Below are positions 11,526 through 22,005 of a DNA stretch of 64,000 nt, one piece after another. The stretch lies in contig CM075184.1 in assembly GCA_037577475.1 (NCBI GenBank), positions 29,432,094-29,496,093 of the forward strand, in the 5' to 3' direction. The stretch's first letter is position 1. Each line of letters opens with the position of its first letter. The notes under the pieces were generated by a model. It saw nothing but the letters and a program-made list of their open reading frames with translations. It did no database searches and was not told the DNA's origin. Position numbers and translations under genes: made by a program. Source of the DNA: Chaunax sp. Z400. Taxonomy: Eukaryota > Chordata > Actinopteri > Lophiiformes > Chaunacidae.

Positions 11526-13485
11526 AATAATAATAACCAGTATACGTTTTTCTTTAAATTCTAATCATTATTATTGTAATTTTCTGAAATAATTTAAGCC
11601 CTCTCAAGTTAGATTTTGCGAAATTGTCTGTAAGACGAGACAAATAGTTAGAGACCTAAAATGATTTCATAAAATTGTCATTAATAATTATTATTTTTAG
11701 GGGTGCTGATATGAGATGTAGGTGTTTTCTTGAGCACTCCGGAAAAGGATCTAAAATTGCCCATGTGCACAATTATGCAGATACTGCCCTGAAACACATG
11801 ACAGAGATAACTGGATTCCTTATTCCTTTTCTCCCTCCAATTCATGCCACCTGCCTATATACCTACATACCCTGTTATGAAACTGAATGGAACAAAATCT
11901 GACAGCAAACTTTTACGTCGGTAGTTCTGTGATGGAAGCCAATGTTACCTGGCTGCTCACAGTGTAACGTGGTGTTCAGTTGAAAACACCATAATTTTTC
12001 CAGCTATGTGTGAACATAGAAACTTCTCATCACTCACACAGTGTTGAGAAACAGTGGACTCTACTTTGTTGTAATTTAAACTGGTTTCCCAATTGTTAGA
12101 CATTTAGTTAATGTTTTGTCAATAAATTGACCAGTAAGTACTTTTACATGTTACAATTACATGCTTGTTAAAGTATTGCATAAATAATCAATATGTTTGC
12201 TTACAGAATGGCGGCACTGTATATACAAAAGGCTTACAGTAAAACTTTGGACTCCGAGAGAGAAACAGAAAGAAAGAGCTGTTTGCACTTTGCTCTTTAC
12301 ACCATGTTCTTTTTCAAATCCTACTTGTCAGAGAGAAAAAGATAAATATAGTTTATGAAAAACCAAAATAAATGGGTGGGTTCAGAAATGCACAGAACAA
12401 CAAGCCGCAGAGGAAGATGTGGCCTACGCAGGCCGCATACAAACAGCCTGCATCTGCCACGGAAATAGACGCTTACATGGGGAAAGAAAATAGTTGTGAC
12501 ACTGTCACAGTAATTAGAGCTGAAAATGCTGTTAAGAGAGGTTGAATCCTTTCATATAATCCTACCTGATGGTGAAAGCAGTCTGAACTGGGCTTGTTAT
12601 TGCATTTTTGACTGTGGAAAAGTCGAGTTCTAGCGTTATAGATTTATTGTAACTTTATGCTTTCACAAGTTAAATATAGTTAGCATTAAACATTGGGGAC
12701 AAATTTAGTGGAAGTGTTTCGCTGCAGCACTACATAACCTTTGCTGCACCTTTTTGAGACTGCTGTGAATTTAAATGTCATTCCAACGTGCATATATTTT
12801 GGGATATTTGTCTGCCTTGGCAGTCTGAAGAGAATACTAAATACCCTTAGAAAAGTAAACATTTCAAAATGATATAAATGAAGAATTCTATGTATTTGAC
12901 TTACCTAATTTACATGTTGCATCTGATGAAAGAACTATATCTGTTTATATTGTTATAAATACCTACACTAGAAAGGGAAGTGGATTTGATGAAACACATG
13001 TAGAGCCACATACAATGCTACAGCCAATGCTACAGCCAATGCTACAATGGAGCTTAGAGTGTAGAGTTCCAATGTTTTTACTCACAGCATGTTTTGAGAC
13101 ATAAAACCTACCTGTTACTGCACAGCACAAATGCTCCCTTATGGAAGTCTAGAGCACACAGTAACAATCTGCCAAACATATTTATACACTGCTAGTATTA
13201 GTAACAAGCCACCTAACATATCATCTTCTTTAATGATTTCCAAGAAATTTCCAAGAAAAGTGACGAAGTGCTACACCACACAAAACTGGTTCCAAGCCTG
13301 ATGTTGTTTTTAAGTGCTTCGGCATTCCAACACTGGTGATTACAGACATACAATTAGCAACCGGTGTTGATACACAGCTGCAATTTGTGATCCCAACTGA
13401 GGGATGTTCGAGCTCACAAAAAATTCCATATTTCACACTTGTAAATTCCACTAGGAAAAGAATGTGAACAGGCGATTCCCAGCGA
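11526..13485. other. AT-rich non-coding DNA
   Basis: No gene is recognised. A 12-bp tandem repeat sits at 13014-13046, and a perfect 11-bp duplication (ATTTCCAAGAA twice) at 13236-13257. The 146-codon minus-strand frame at 13230-13670 runs into the repeats at 13486 and 13672 and is not a gene. Confidence 0.6.
13014..13046. repeat. 12-bp tandem repeat, 2.75 copies
   Basis: AATGCTACAGCC occurs twice in full (13014-13025, 13026-13037), with a third copy cut after nine bases (13038-13046). The units are identical, which suggests recent slippage or duplication. Confidence 0.9.
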
Positions 13486-13617
13486 TCCAGTGTGTAAGAT
13501 TTAGTGGCTTTAAGCAGTGTGGTTGCAGATTGCTGAACCACCCTTATCTTATCCTCCTCTACTATGGCTGCTAAAAACACAAAAAATGTGAAAGTATTCT
13601 CTTTAGATAAAAGGCTG
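13486..13617. mobile_element. Teleost MITE-like repeat fragment
   Basis: CAGTGTGTAAGATTTAGTGG followed by GTGTGGTTGCAGATTGC, a CCACCC..CCTCCTCT segment, and then CTATGGCTGCTAAAAACAC with AAAAATGTGAAAG is the order of a short non-autonomous repeat abundant in percomorph fish. In that family the end reads near GTGTAGGATTTAGTGGCATC and is followed by a GTGGC..AAAACGTGAAAGG part. The copy is diverged and carries no coding sequence. The family name and target-site duplication cannot be fixed by eye. Confidence 0.7.
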
Positions 13618-13671
13618 TTTTTAAGCCAATGAAAACAGAAATAGGATACAGTGCAGTTTATTTTGAACACA

Positions 13672-13795
13672 TTTTATTTATTTATTTTACCTTTATTTTA
13701 CCAGGAAAATCAATTGAGAACAGCTTCTCATTTACAATGATGACCTGGCAAGAGGCCCCAGCAGAAATAAAAACAAAACAAAAAACAAAAAAAAC
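13672..13795. repeat. Teleost interspersed repeat with TTTTACC..CCAGG..GACCTGGC core
   Basis: The order TTTATTTATTTTACCTTTAT, TTACCAGGAAAA, ATTGAGAACAGCTTCTCA, TTTACAATG, GACCTGGCAAGAGGCCCCAGC, then an A-rich AAAACAAAACA tail matches a high-copy repeat found in many teleosts. It contains a short stem, TGAGAA (13715-13720) with TTCTCA (13725-13730), and flanking CCAGG/CCTGG complements. I am sure it is repetitive and unsure of its class. Confidence 0.7.
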
Positions 13796-16700
13796 AGTAC
13801 GCATGAATCCAAGACACACATCCAATGAGGTAGAGACAATGAAGTTAAAAACAGCCTAAATAACTACTAACATCATTTGTCCTATTAGCAAAAACGGAAA
13901 AGTACGGCCAAGATCACAATTACCCACAATAAGAGACGTAGCATACAAACTTGAAAGTTTTCCACACAACAGTAAGAAAAGACACATCCACTGTTGAAAC
14001 ATAGCTTTCATTTTAAAAGCTTCCTCTATCCACAGTTATGAGACTATTCCGTGTCGGAACAGTGTCTGCCCGGGGAGCAGGATGAGCTGAGGATGGGAGC
14101 TCTCCCAAGAGAGCACTGCCCAGAGGAGGCACGATTAGGAGGTGAAGCAGTCAAACGCTCACACCAAATGTGCTGGCATGTCATGATAACCCCAGGCTGT
14201 TCTAGGGTAAGAGGACTGACAAGCCTCTCCTTGTGGCTGACTTCAGCTGGATTGTTTATCATCTCTTATAACCACATTTGTGATGAGCCCTTCACCCTCC
14301 TTCAGCTCATTTGGGGCCTGCACCTGCCTGTGCACTGACACACCAACCATGTGGTAAAAACTCAGTGGTAGACGGCGAAAAAAACCTTTTACAAAAGAAC
14401 TTTTTGTAAAGATCTAGTTGTTCACTTGTCTAAAAGTTGGTAAAGAAAACAGACAAAAAGTTTTTTACTGTAACATTATACTTAAAGTATACCGATACTG
14501 TAAAAAATACATTAATAAAGACATTAACAGTTGCAGAGTACACCGATAGGGCAACAAGGCAGGCATTAGATCAGAGTCGCAATACACTTATCCAACTCCT
14601 CTGCTAATGTAGAAGGCATGTTAATGCAAGGCTATTGTGCCTGCATGCTGTAAAGTTTGAATTTGATTCTAGATGATTACAGATTAATTTGTTTGGCCTG
14701 TTTCAATTGTAGTTCTTGAAATTTTAAACATACATGCAAACAAGTATGGAAGTCATATTCATGAATATGTTTTTATTAATACTCCCCAACATGTTATTCC
14801 TATACTACCCACTATCTAATGAACTGTAAAGCTCCATTTACTGGACACGTCCGTCCGTAAACGACCCTTGTGTACATGGAGATTTGAGGAAGGAGAGTTT
14901 TTCCACTTTTTTCTTCTTCGTTATGTCCGTACAAATTTGTCGTGCCTTGATTGAATTGTAGCTACACTGCCCTCAACTATTTCCGGTGGTATAGCTCCGT
15001 ATCGTCTGTCTTGTCCGTAGCCGTAAGCTCTCTGAAAACGTGCCCAAATGTGTACGAAATGAACGCAGAAGATCCGTCTTTAACGTAGGGCATTAATGGG
15101 CCTTAACGCTCCAAATGTGCACATCACCTGATATCAGATCAAGACAGAGCCATCTCGCTTTGTTCATTTGGTTGTTTGTTTTTAAGCACATGCGTGCAAA
15201 CACACACAGCCACGCTGAATCTGCTGTGAATGAATTCCTCAGAAATGAAAGAAGCATTTGGTTGTCTGCAGTGGCCATTTTTCATTTCATTCAGCAGCTT
15301 GTGTCAGCTGACAAGTCGGCCATCACTATGAAAACACCTTGGATGTTCCTGCTGCTGAATGGCTCCTTTGTTTTTGGATTCTTCTGTTATATGAACACTG
15401 TTATGGTTTCCTTGGCTGATAATTACCGAAGCACTGTGGGCTTTTTCTTTTTTTTTGCAGGCTCACACAAACGCCTGCCGGGCCTGTAACCTGGGCCTGT
15501 TTGTGTGTGTGTGAGTGCATGTTTGTGTAGAACTTGACTGTAATAGTATCTGACACCTACTTAAGTACCTTTCAAGCACAAAGAGGCTATAATCTCCCAA
15601 AGTTTTTGACTCAGAAGAGGAAGAACAATCGGAGAAGGGTTTTTGTTTTCCCAGAGATAATTTGAAGCAGGTCAAAAATGAGCACATTATAATATGATTG
15701 CCAGGTGAATTGAATGAGGCCCATGGGCCAGCAGCCCTCTTTGTTTTTTCAGCAGCGGTGGCGGGGAGCATTTGATGGATCCTAATTGAACACATATTTA
15801 TTGTGCTAGGTTCAGCTGGAGTGTGACGGGTATGATGATGCCTCAATTAGAACCATTAACATGATGATTGTGCTTGCCTTTCTAGAAAAGTTTTTTTTTC
15901 TTTTTGTGAATGAGTTTTTGTCCCTGCCACTGTGATCTTGCTTTCAAAGCACAAGTGCCCAGCGGCCATCTGGGAAAACCACCTCATGCTTTGACGAAAA
16001 GAATGACAGCGGCTTGATTCGTCAGTTGTTATAGAGATGCAGTGCAATAACAATCCTTTTAATTTATAAAAGAAAAATGCCATGATGTATGAAACAGCCA
16101 GATGTGTGAGGAAACTACACTTTCAGATGTCTGTTCAAGAGCCAACTGACGAAACACAATGTTATCTTCACTGCTGTCTTCGGGGCAAAATGTGAGCTGT
16201 CACGGCAGGCATGCTGGAGTGCCAGAGCCAAACGAGAACTTATAGCTTGTTTAAGGCTTAGTAGAGTGTTGTGACCGTAGAGGCCTGTGTAGCAGCTGAT
16301 AGGTTTGAGTGTGTCTAACCCTTTGATCTGTGTGCTAACATTGGCCTACTGGGGTAAGATCAGTTCCTCAATTCTCGGCCTTTGTCTCCTCTGAAGGGAG
16401 GCTTACCCAAGGACCCCCTGTTTACTCTGGCCTGCACAATGGTGAAGTCTAAACTCCCTTTATAGGGTGGATTTAGGCTAGATTTACTTCAATTTGATCT
16501 GGGAGGGCCCCCCTTTCATCGGCCTGGAGGTCTAATGCCCTTAACTGGCTTAACCTGGCTCCCCTGGTCTCCGCCTCGCCCTGAAGTCCCCTGAGAATCC
16601 TCAGCATCACTGAGGTTTGACTGTGCAAAGCATGCTGGGGCATGGTTGGTGACGCCTCAAACTCATGTTTAACATGTCATAAGGATGCTAGGAATCAGCA

Positions 16701-17736
16701 TAAATTACGAGCATGAAACTTGGCCTGTTTCTAAACAATGTGTGAGGGTCTGGCGCAATGGAAAAGTACATTTTATGGACTTCTCTTTTTAACTTTAAAT
16801 ATAGAAATGTCAAAACACAACCTTGTCGAATACTCGCTCTTTACTTTGGTATTCTTGAAACTGTTTAGAGTTTAATATCCACTATAGTGGCTTTGCCCAT
16901 GAATAAAGATGAGGTGTCAGTATATTCTTTTAACCCCAGGACTCTGTGGTCTGCTAGATAGGGGAGTGCTGCAAGTGGAGGCTACTCTCTTAAAAAAACA
17001 TGTTTTCAAGATACAGTTTGAAAGTGATAAAAGTGTGTGTTTTAGCATGCCTTTTATCACAGCTGTCAAACAACATCATTCATTCTGTATTGGGCTAAAG
17101 CTCATCGGTGCCATCTGCTCTCTACCACTGGTATTCTTTTTTCTTTCAAACCCTTATCATCTCAGTGTGTAGATACCAGATGGACTGTCCTTTTGGAACA
17201 TGGGGAGCTTCCTTGTTGGCTTGAACTGGACTTCCTGTTTGAAAAATCAAATGGTGGAAACATGAGGAAAAACACAACACTATAATGGTGCCATTTCCCA
17301 AATATGCCACCTGTCTTTAGCCCTTATCTTCAGACACAGCCAGGGGTCGGCTAACCACAAAATGGTCTCTCGTTGTTGCCATGTGCAATTTAAACCCTGC
17401 CTCCCAAGTTCTGTATTCATGAGACGAAAAAATATTCTTTTCGGTTGTTTTGAATTGCAAATTTCCCCAAATCAGCACCTCGCAGAACACAGTGGAGGAG
17501 AGTAAATGTAGGGACAGTATGGCGCTTATCCCTACCCCTGTAAGCTTCCCCACACTGACACACCGGCTGCCAGACTGTACTCTGACATATGTGCCCAAAT
17601 TGTCATGGCATAATTATGTAACCCAGACCATCTAGATTATTCAAATGTCGCCTGAAAGTGTCATCTTCAGTGCCGGTGAGGCTCTTGAGACCTGTCACCT
17701 ACTGAATTCGAAATGGTTAAATTTTTTGGATGGGTC
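13796..17736. other. Unique-looking non-coding DNA with candidate conserved stretches
   Basis: No gene is seen; the longest frames (127 codons at 15463-15846 minus, 124 codons at 15115-15489 plus) have no family features. Two sub-regions are of high complexity and low repeat content: 15640-15850, with several TAATTG/CAATTA-type homeodomain-like sites, and 16230-16640. They could be conserved non-coding elements. The CpG-rich block inside is listed separately. Confidence 0.5.
14851..15077. repeat. CpG-rich CCGT-motif block, possible MITE
   Basis: CCGT occurs seven times on the plus strand between 14851 and 15077, and I count about 18 CpG in roughly 270 bp in a window where CpG is otherwise sparse. 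No reading frame fits. Teleost genomes hold non-autonomous DNA elements with many CCGT words, so this is a reasonable but unproven guess. A CpG-island promoter is the other reading, but GC content is only moderate. Confidence 0.35.
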
Positions 17737-17746
17737 CCTCTCTCTT

Positions 17747-17802
<56 letters not shown>

Positions 17803-17806
17803 TCCC
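17737..17806. repeat. (CT)n microsatellite
   Basis: About 70 bp of nearly pure CT/TC with two interruptions (TTTC and TGTC). It ends in CCCTCTCCCTACATC. It encodes the leucine/serine run at the start of a 152-codon frame that I reject as a gene. Confidence 0.95.
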
Positions 17807-20770
17807 TACATCTTGGCCTAATCCAGAGGCACAGCATCACAGCAGCATTAGTGTTACCTTTGATGGGCCCGGATTAAAGCAAATCTACATTCCTTTGGTG
17901 GATTTCAAACGCTGCCTGAACAATGATGCCAGCCAGAGACGAGTTAATGAGGCCTGCAGTGGACTGGCAACCGGTGACTTTAAAATCAACCTGATTAGGG
18001 GCAGAGATATTATCTGTGCACCTCCCTCCTCCTCGCTACTTCGGTCTGTCTGTCTCCTCCATTTGGCAACTTCATTTTTTTTTAGTCTCTTTCCTCCTTT
18101 CAATTTTCCAAGTCTCCTCATTTTTCACTCTCTTTCCAAAATCTACTCCCTTTTCTCTCCCCTCTCCCCCATTACTCCAGCTCCCTAGTGAGTGGGACCT
18201 GACTTAATTAGTGGGCTGGAGTGTGAATGTGCCTTTCACAGGGTGTTAATGAAAAGCTTTGCACTTTCCCTTTCAATGTATTAGTGACTGACTGCAACCC
18301 TCCGTACTCTCTTTCCCTGCCTCATCTCCTCCTCCCTCTTCTCTCTCCTCCACTTCTCCTCAGCCCCTCTGACCAGAGGGAGGTGTTATTACAGGGGCTG
18401 TTGACTCTGCGGCTTTAGGTTTTCGGTCTCTGTTGTACTGAGCTGATAGCTTAATTAAACATGCAAATCAGGTCTATCGAACACGCCTTAACAACCTTTC
18501 TCTGTGTAAGTGATATGTCATATCAGATGATCTGTCTTTGTGTTTGAACCTTTTTTTTAAATGGAATTATATGATACCAGCTCATATTAACATGCTGTTC
18601 CACTTCAAGGTGAATTAAACATAACATATACCTAATTGATTTGGTGAAACAGTACATGTACAGTAATTCAGGCCATGGGTGAAAGGGCACACAAGAAAAT
18701 CAATTATTAATCATTCTACTTTGAATATTGCTGTGTTCATACTAAACACTGGTGTGTTTGCTGGATTCATATTATGATTCATCAAAAAGCTACATATTGC
18801 CCTTTGTTTATGTAACATACATTCAGCTTTTTTAATCAGATAGGGGTCCATAAATCACTTAAACTTGCAATATGTGTAGTGGAGTATACTCGGAAGTCCT
18901 CCTCGATGTCATCAGTATTCCAAGAAACCAACTTAAGAGTCCAAAGTCTGCAATCACACAGTGCAACAATTGTAAAATAAGATGACTTATTCATCTGTCA
19001 CCACTAATATTCATATATAAGAACCTCATGTCAGTGCCACTGTCACCATACGCTTGCGTAATGGCTGCTATGCAGACATGATGAGAGGTATTTCACCAGG
19101 AGTTAAGCAAACACTCAAAATTGATTGATGCTTTTTGACTACTGATATGGTTGCAATGTAAGTAATGATGTATTAGGGACAACTTCGACCTCCTCCTGTC
19201 TACACCCTCAGGCAAACCATAGCACAGTAATAGACACAATGTAATCTATAATAAACGGATAGCTTCACCCTTGCAATCTGTTGCACCACCAATGTTTTCC
19301 AGTCATTCTTGACTTATACTAACACTTTTGCACGTATTAAATGTACTGCAAAGATGTTTTGGGACACTTGTGGGGCTGCCCCTCCTTCATATTGTATCAC
19401 TGTGACATGTAATTATGGCAGCTCGATTCTGGGATGGTTTTTAATGATAAGAATACAAAACAGATTTCATGTAGTAGTCAAACAGTATTTCTAATACTTG
19501 TTTTATTTATCTGGTGGAATATATTTTATACCTATATTAAACAGTCACATATGTTTCAGACCTTGTTGTTTTTTAAAAGACTTCACATTTTTACAATCTT
19601 CTTTAGCCAAGACAAATATATAATTTAGTAAACAGAATTTGTTGCAGACAATTAATTCACACAGTGAAGCACAACAGATGTAAAATTAAGGTGAAAAACC
19701 ACTAAACGCTGTTACGTTTACTGTTAATTATTATGTAACATATTGTTCTTTGCTTCTCAGGGGTTTCTCTAGGGCACTGCACCATTTTACTTTTGCCGTG
19801 CATCCACTTACCAAAATGCAGATTTTGCCTTAAATGCCATCTATTATGCTATTACACAACACAGTTTTCCTGAAAACAGTAGTAAATAAAAGTAATGCTA
19901 GTGAGCAATTTGTCCGTTTATTTAAAATTGTATAATTACTCCAAAAATATCAAAATCATGACAAATAGACTGTCAGATGGTATTAAACAGCTTTGATTTC
20001 ACATAACTCCAATGTCCTATTGTTATTCATCAGTCAGTGCCACCATCTTGTTTATATGCCACATGTTCCTGCGATATTTCATAATTCTTATATACAAGAT
20101 CATCTGATATAGAACAAGATTATCGTGTTCTTGTGACCTGTCACCTATGGCACGAAGAGGAAGAAACCCAAGGACTGTCTGGGGCAAAAGAAGATTGTTT
20201 TTCTGCTGTCACATAACTGATAAAGTCCTGAAAGCAACATCAAGACAATCAAAGGATAAAAGAAAAAACCTGCTTCTGTTTTAACACATTTATAGTAGAG
20301 CCTCACCTTTAGTTGTTTTGTACTGTCATCTGCCAGTCACTCATGATGTCTGATGAAGCTGTCTCTGCCATTTTATGACAGCCCCCAGCCAGGAAGCAAG
20401 TTAATCCTGTGTTGCAGGGATGTATAATGACATCCCAGGGTGTTATGAGATGTATTTCTCTGTATGGTGCCAGCTTCCTGGGCCTGTGGCACTACTCTTT
20501 ATGGGCCCTGGCCCAGCCCCAGCACCTCAATGCCAGCCACAGCCTTTAGGCGAGGGGCAGGTTTTGTAAGGCCTTGCCTTGTCACTTCCCAACAAAGAAA
20601 ACACAAAACAATGACACAAAGAGCAATTTCTTGGCCATTGGTTGTCATCAAGCTAATTGAGAAATGAGGGTATGTTTGGAGCCTGGGGAGGGCAGAAAGT
20701 GCATGTGGCAGAGGGGGGACTTCTTGATTGGCAGTGGCCATGTGGGAGAAGCGAGTACTTTTGTGTATCC
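17807..20770. other. Non-coding DNA with CT-rich and candidate regulatory stretches
   Basis: Pyrimidine-rich tracts lie at 18010-18180 and 18300-18365. The stretch 17835-18015 is of high complexity and stop-free in one frame (see findings). At 18180-18500 a TTAATTAA (18451-18458) lies directly before the octamer ATGCAAAT (18461-18468). At 20470-20680 AACAAAG (20591-20597) and ACAATG (20608-20613) are SOX-like. No gene, RNA or transposon is recognised. Confidence 0.5.
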
Positions 20771-20792
20771 GTGTGTGTGTGTGTGTGTGTGT
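20771..20792. repeat. (GT)11 microsatellite
   Basis: Pure GT for 22 bp, followed by imperfect TG-rich sequence to about 20822. Confidence 0.95.
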
Positions 20793-21484
20793 TTGCGTGT
20801 GCATGCATGTTATGTGTGTACGCGTCTGGGTCTGAGTGCCGGATAATCCTAGAGAATTTCTCTCTTTGAAAGGGAACAGATGTAGATTTACATATGTGGA
20901 GGGTCCCCAGCCTGTGATGAGATTAGTTGGTTGGGATCTTTCTTCACAGCAACTGGAAGGTGCATATTTAATAAATGCCTGGAGCTAGACTCGGGCGTGT
21001 GGGGCTTGGCCCTCAGAGAGCCACAGGACAAAGGCAAACAAGGCTCATGGTAGTCTGGCCCATATGGGAACAGGGTTGCTTACAGATTGGAGTGGCCTTC
21101 CATTGGTTGTGAGACTAGGCTTTAAGGGTTTACATACAGAGAGAGGGGAGCACTTGGCAGGCCACTTCTGCATCCTCTCCATAATGAGAGGTAATAAAGG
21201 GATTTTGAGCTTGTCGCGGATCATCTGTGTGCTTGTTTGCTTGCTAAGGTGCTTGTGTGAGAGAGGCAGAGAGTTTTGTGTGTGAGAGAAGGTAAATGTG
21301 TGTGTGCATGTGTTTGCATTCAAGTCTGTGTGCATTTTTGCATATCACAATACAACCAATTCTGTGTTTGTAAACTTGCAATGTAGTATAGTGATGTCAG
21401 TTTTGGTTAATTTTGATATCAAGAAGTAATAAGTTAAATTTTAAGAAAAATTGCAAATAACAAAATACTAGAGGCTCTTTCCTT
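20793..21484. other. Non-coding DNA, no gene seen
   Basis: A high-complexity stretch with open frames up to 96 codons on the minus strand, but none with recognisable features. Weak TG-rich patches lie near 21290-21330. Confidence 0.55.
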
Positions 21485-22005
21485 TTAGTCTGGTGTTCGG
21501 CGAGGTTGGCTGAGTCTCTGTGTAAGGAGTACATTGGACTGAATCTCCCAGTGAGCACTAATGAAGTGACAAGTAGTTGTGATGTAGCTTTCGTTTGTGA
21601 GAGCTGTCCAGCAGTCCGAGGACACAGCTAGCTTGTCTGCCCTGGCTAGCTTGACCTTTAGCTCATCGTTCTTCTCCTTAAAGTGTTTTTCTGTGCACAG
21701 TATTCCAAAAATACCAAACCAGCTCTTTGGATCCCTTGTCCTCTACGAGACTGATTGGAACATATTGGTTTCAATCAATCGGCACGGCAACTGGGTGATG
21801 GCCTCAGACCTGTTAGCAGGGATGTGATCTTTGGCAGAGGCCATCCTTGAACATGGAGGCTTGGTACTTCTTTTTAATGGGGTGCGTAATAGTGCTAGTT
21901 CTTCTACTACACGGAACAGTACCACCACACAATTGACATTTGACTTTGTTTGCCTTTCGGGAGGAAATATTCCCACTCTGAGTTTCACTTTGCTCGCTGC
22001 ATTTT
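21485..22005 (-). pseudogene. Broken hAT-superfamily transposase (BED finger and first catalytic motif)
   Basis: hAT transposases cut and paste DNA in the nucleus. Three pieces appear in order on the minus strand, in different frames. (1) About 22005-21880: a BED zinc-finger start, ANKVKCQLCGGTVPCSRR then TSTITHP, with the CQLC cysteine pair. (2) About 21820-21730: AITQLPCRLIETNMFQ then, after a frame change, VEDKGSKELVW, which fits the usual hAT segment between the finger and the catalytic domain. (3) About 21690-21488: DKLAVSSDCWTALTNESYI and TTTCHFISAHWEIQSNVLLT, which match the TTD-WT..SY....HFI..W hallmark holding the first catalytic Asp. At least two frameshifts break it, and it stops at RRTPD plus TAA at 21485-21487. 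The family is usually over 600 residues; only about the first 200 are represented, and the second Asp, Glu and dimerisation domain are missing. No terminal inverted repeats are identified. Confident as a relic; subfamily unknown. Confidence 0.88.

Noticed and set aside
13230..13670. 146-codon minus-strand frame as a gene
   Set aside because: Much of it is the MITE-like repeat at 13486-13617, and the rest has no family features.
17730..18188. 152-codon frame starting with a Leu/Ser run as a secreted protein
   Set aside because: The apparent hydrophobic leader is the CT microsatellite. Only the middle third looks protein-like, and that is reported as a low-confidence finding.
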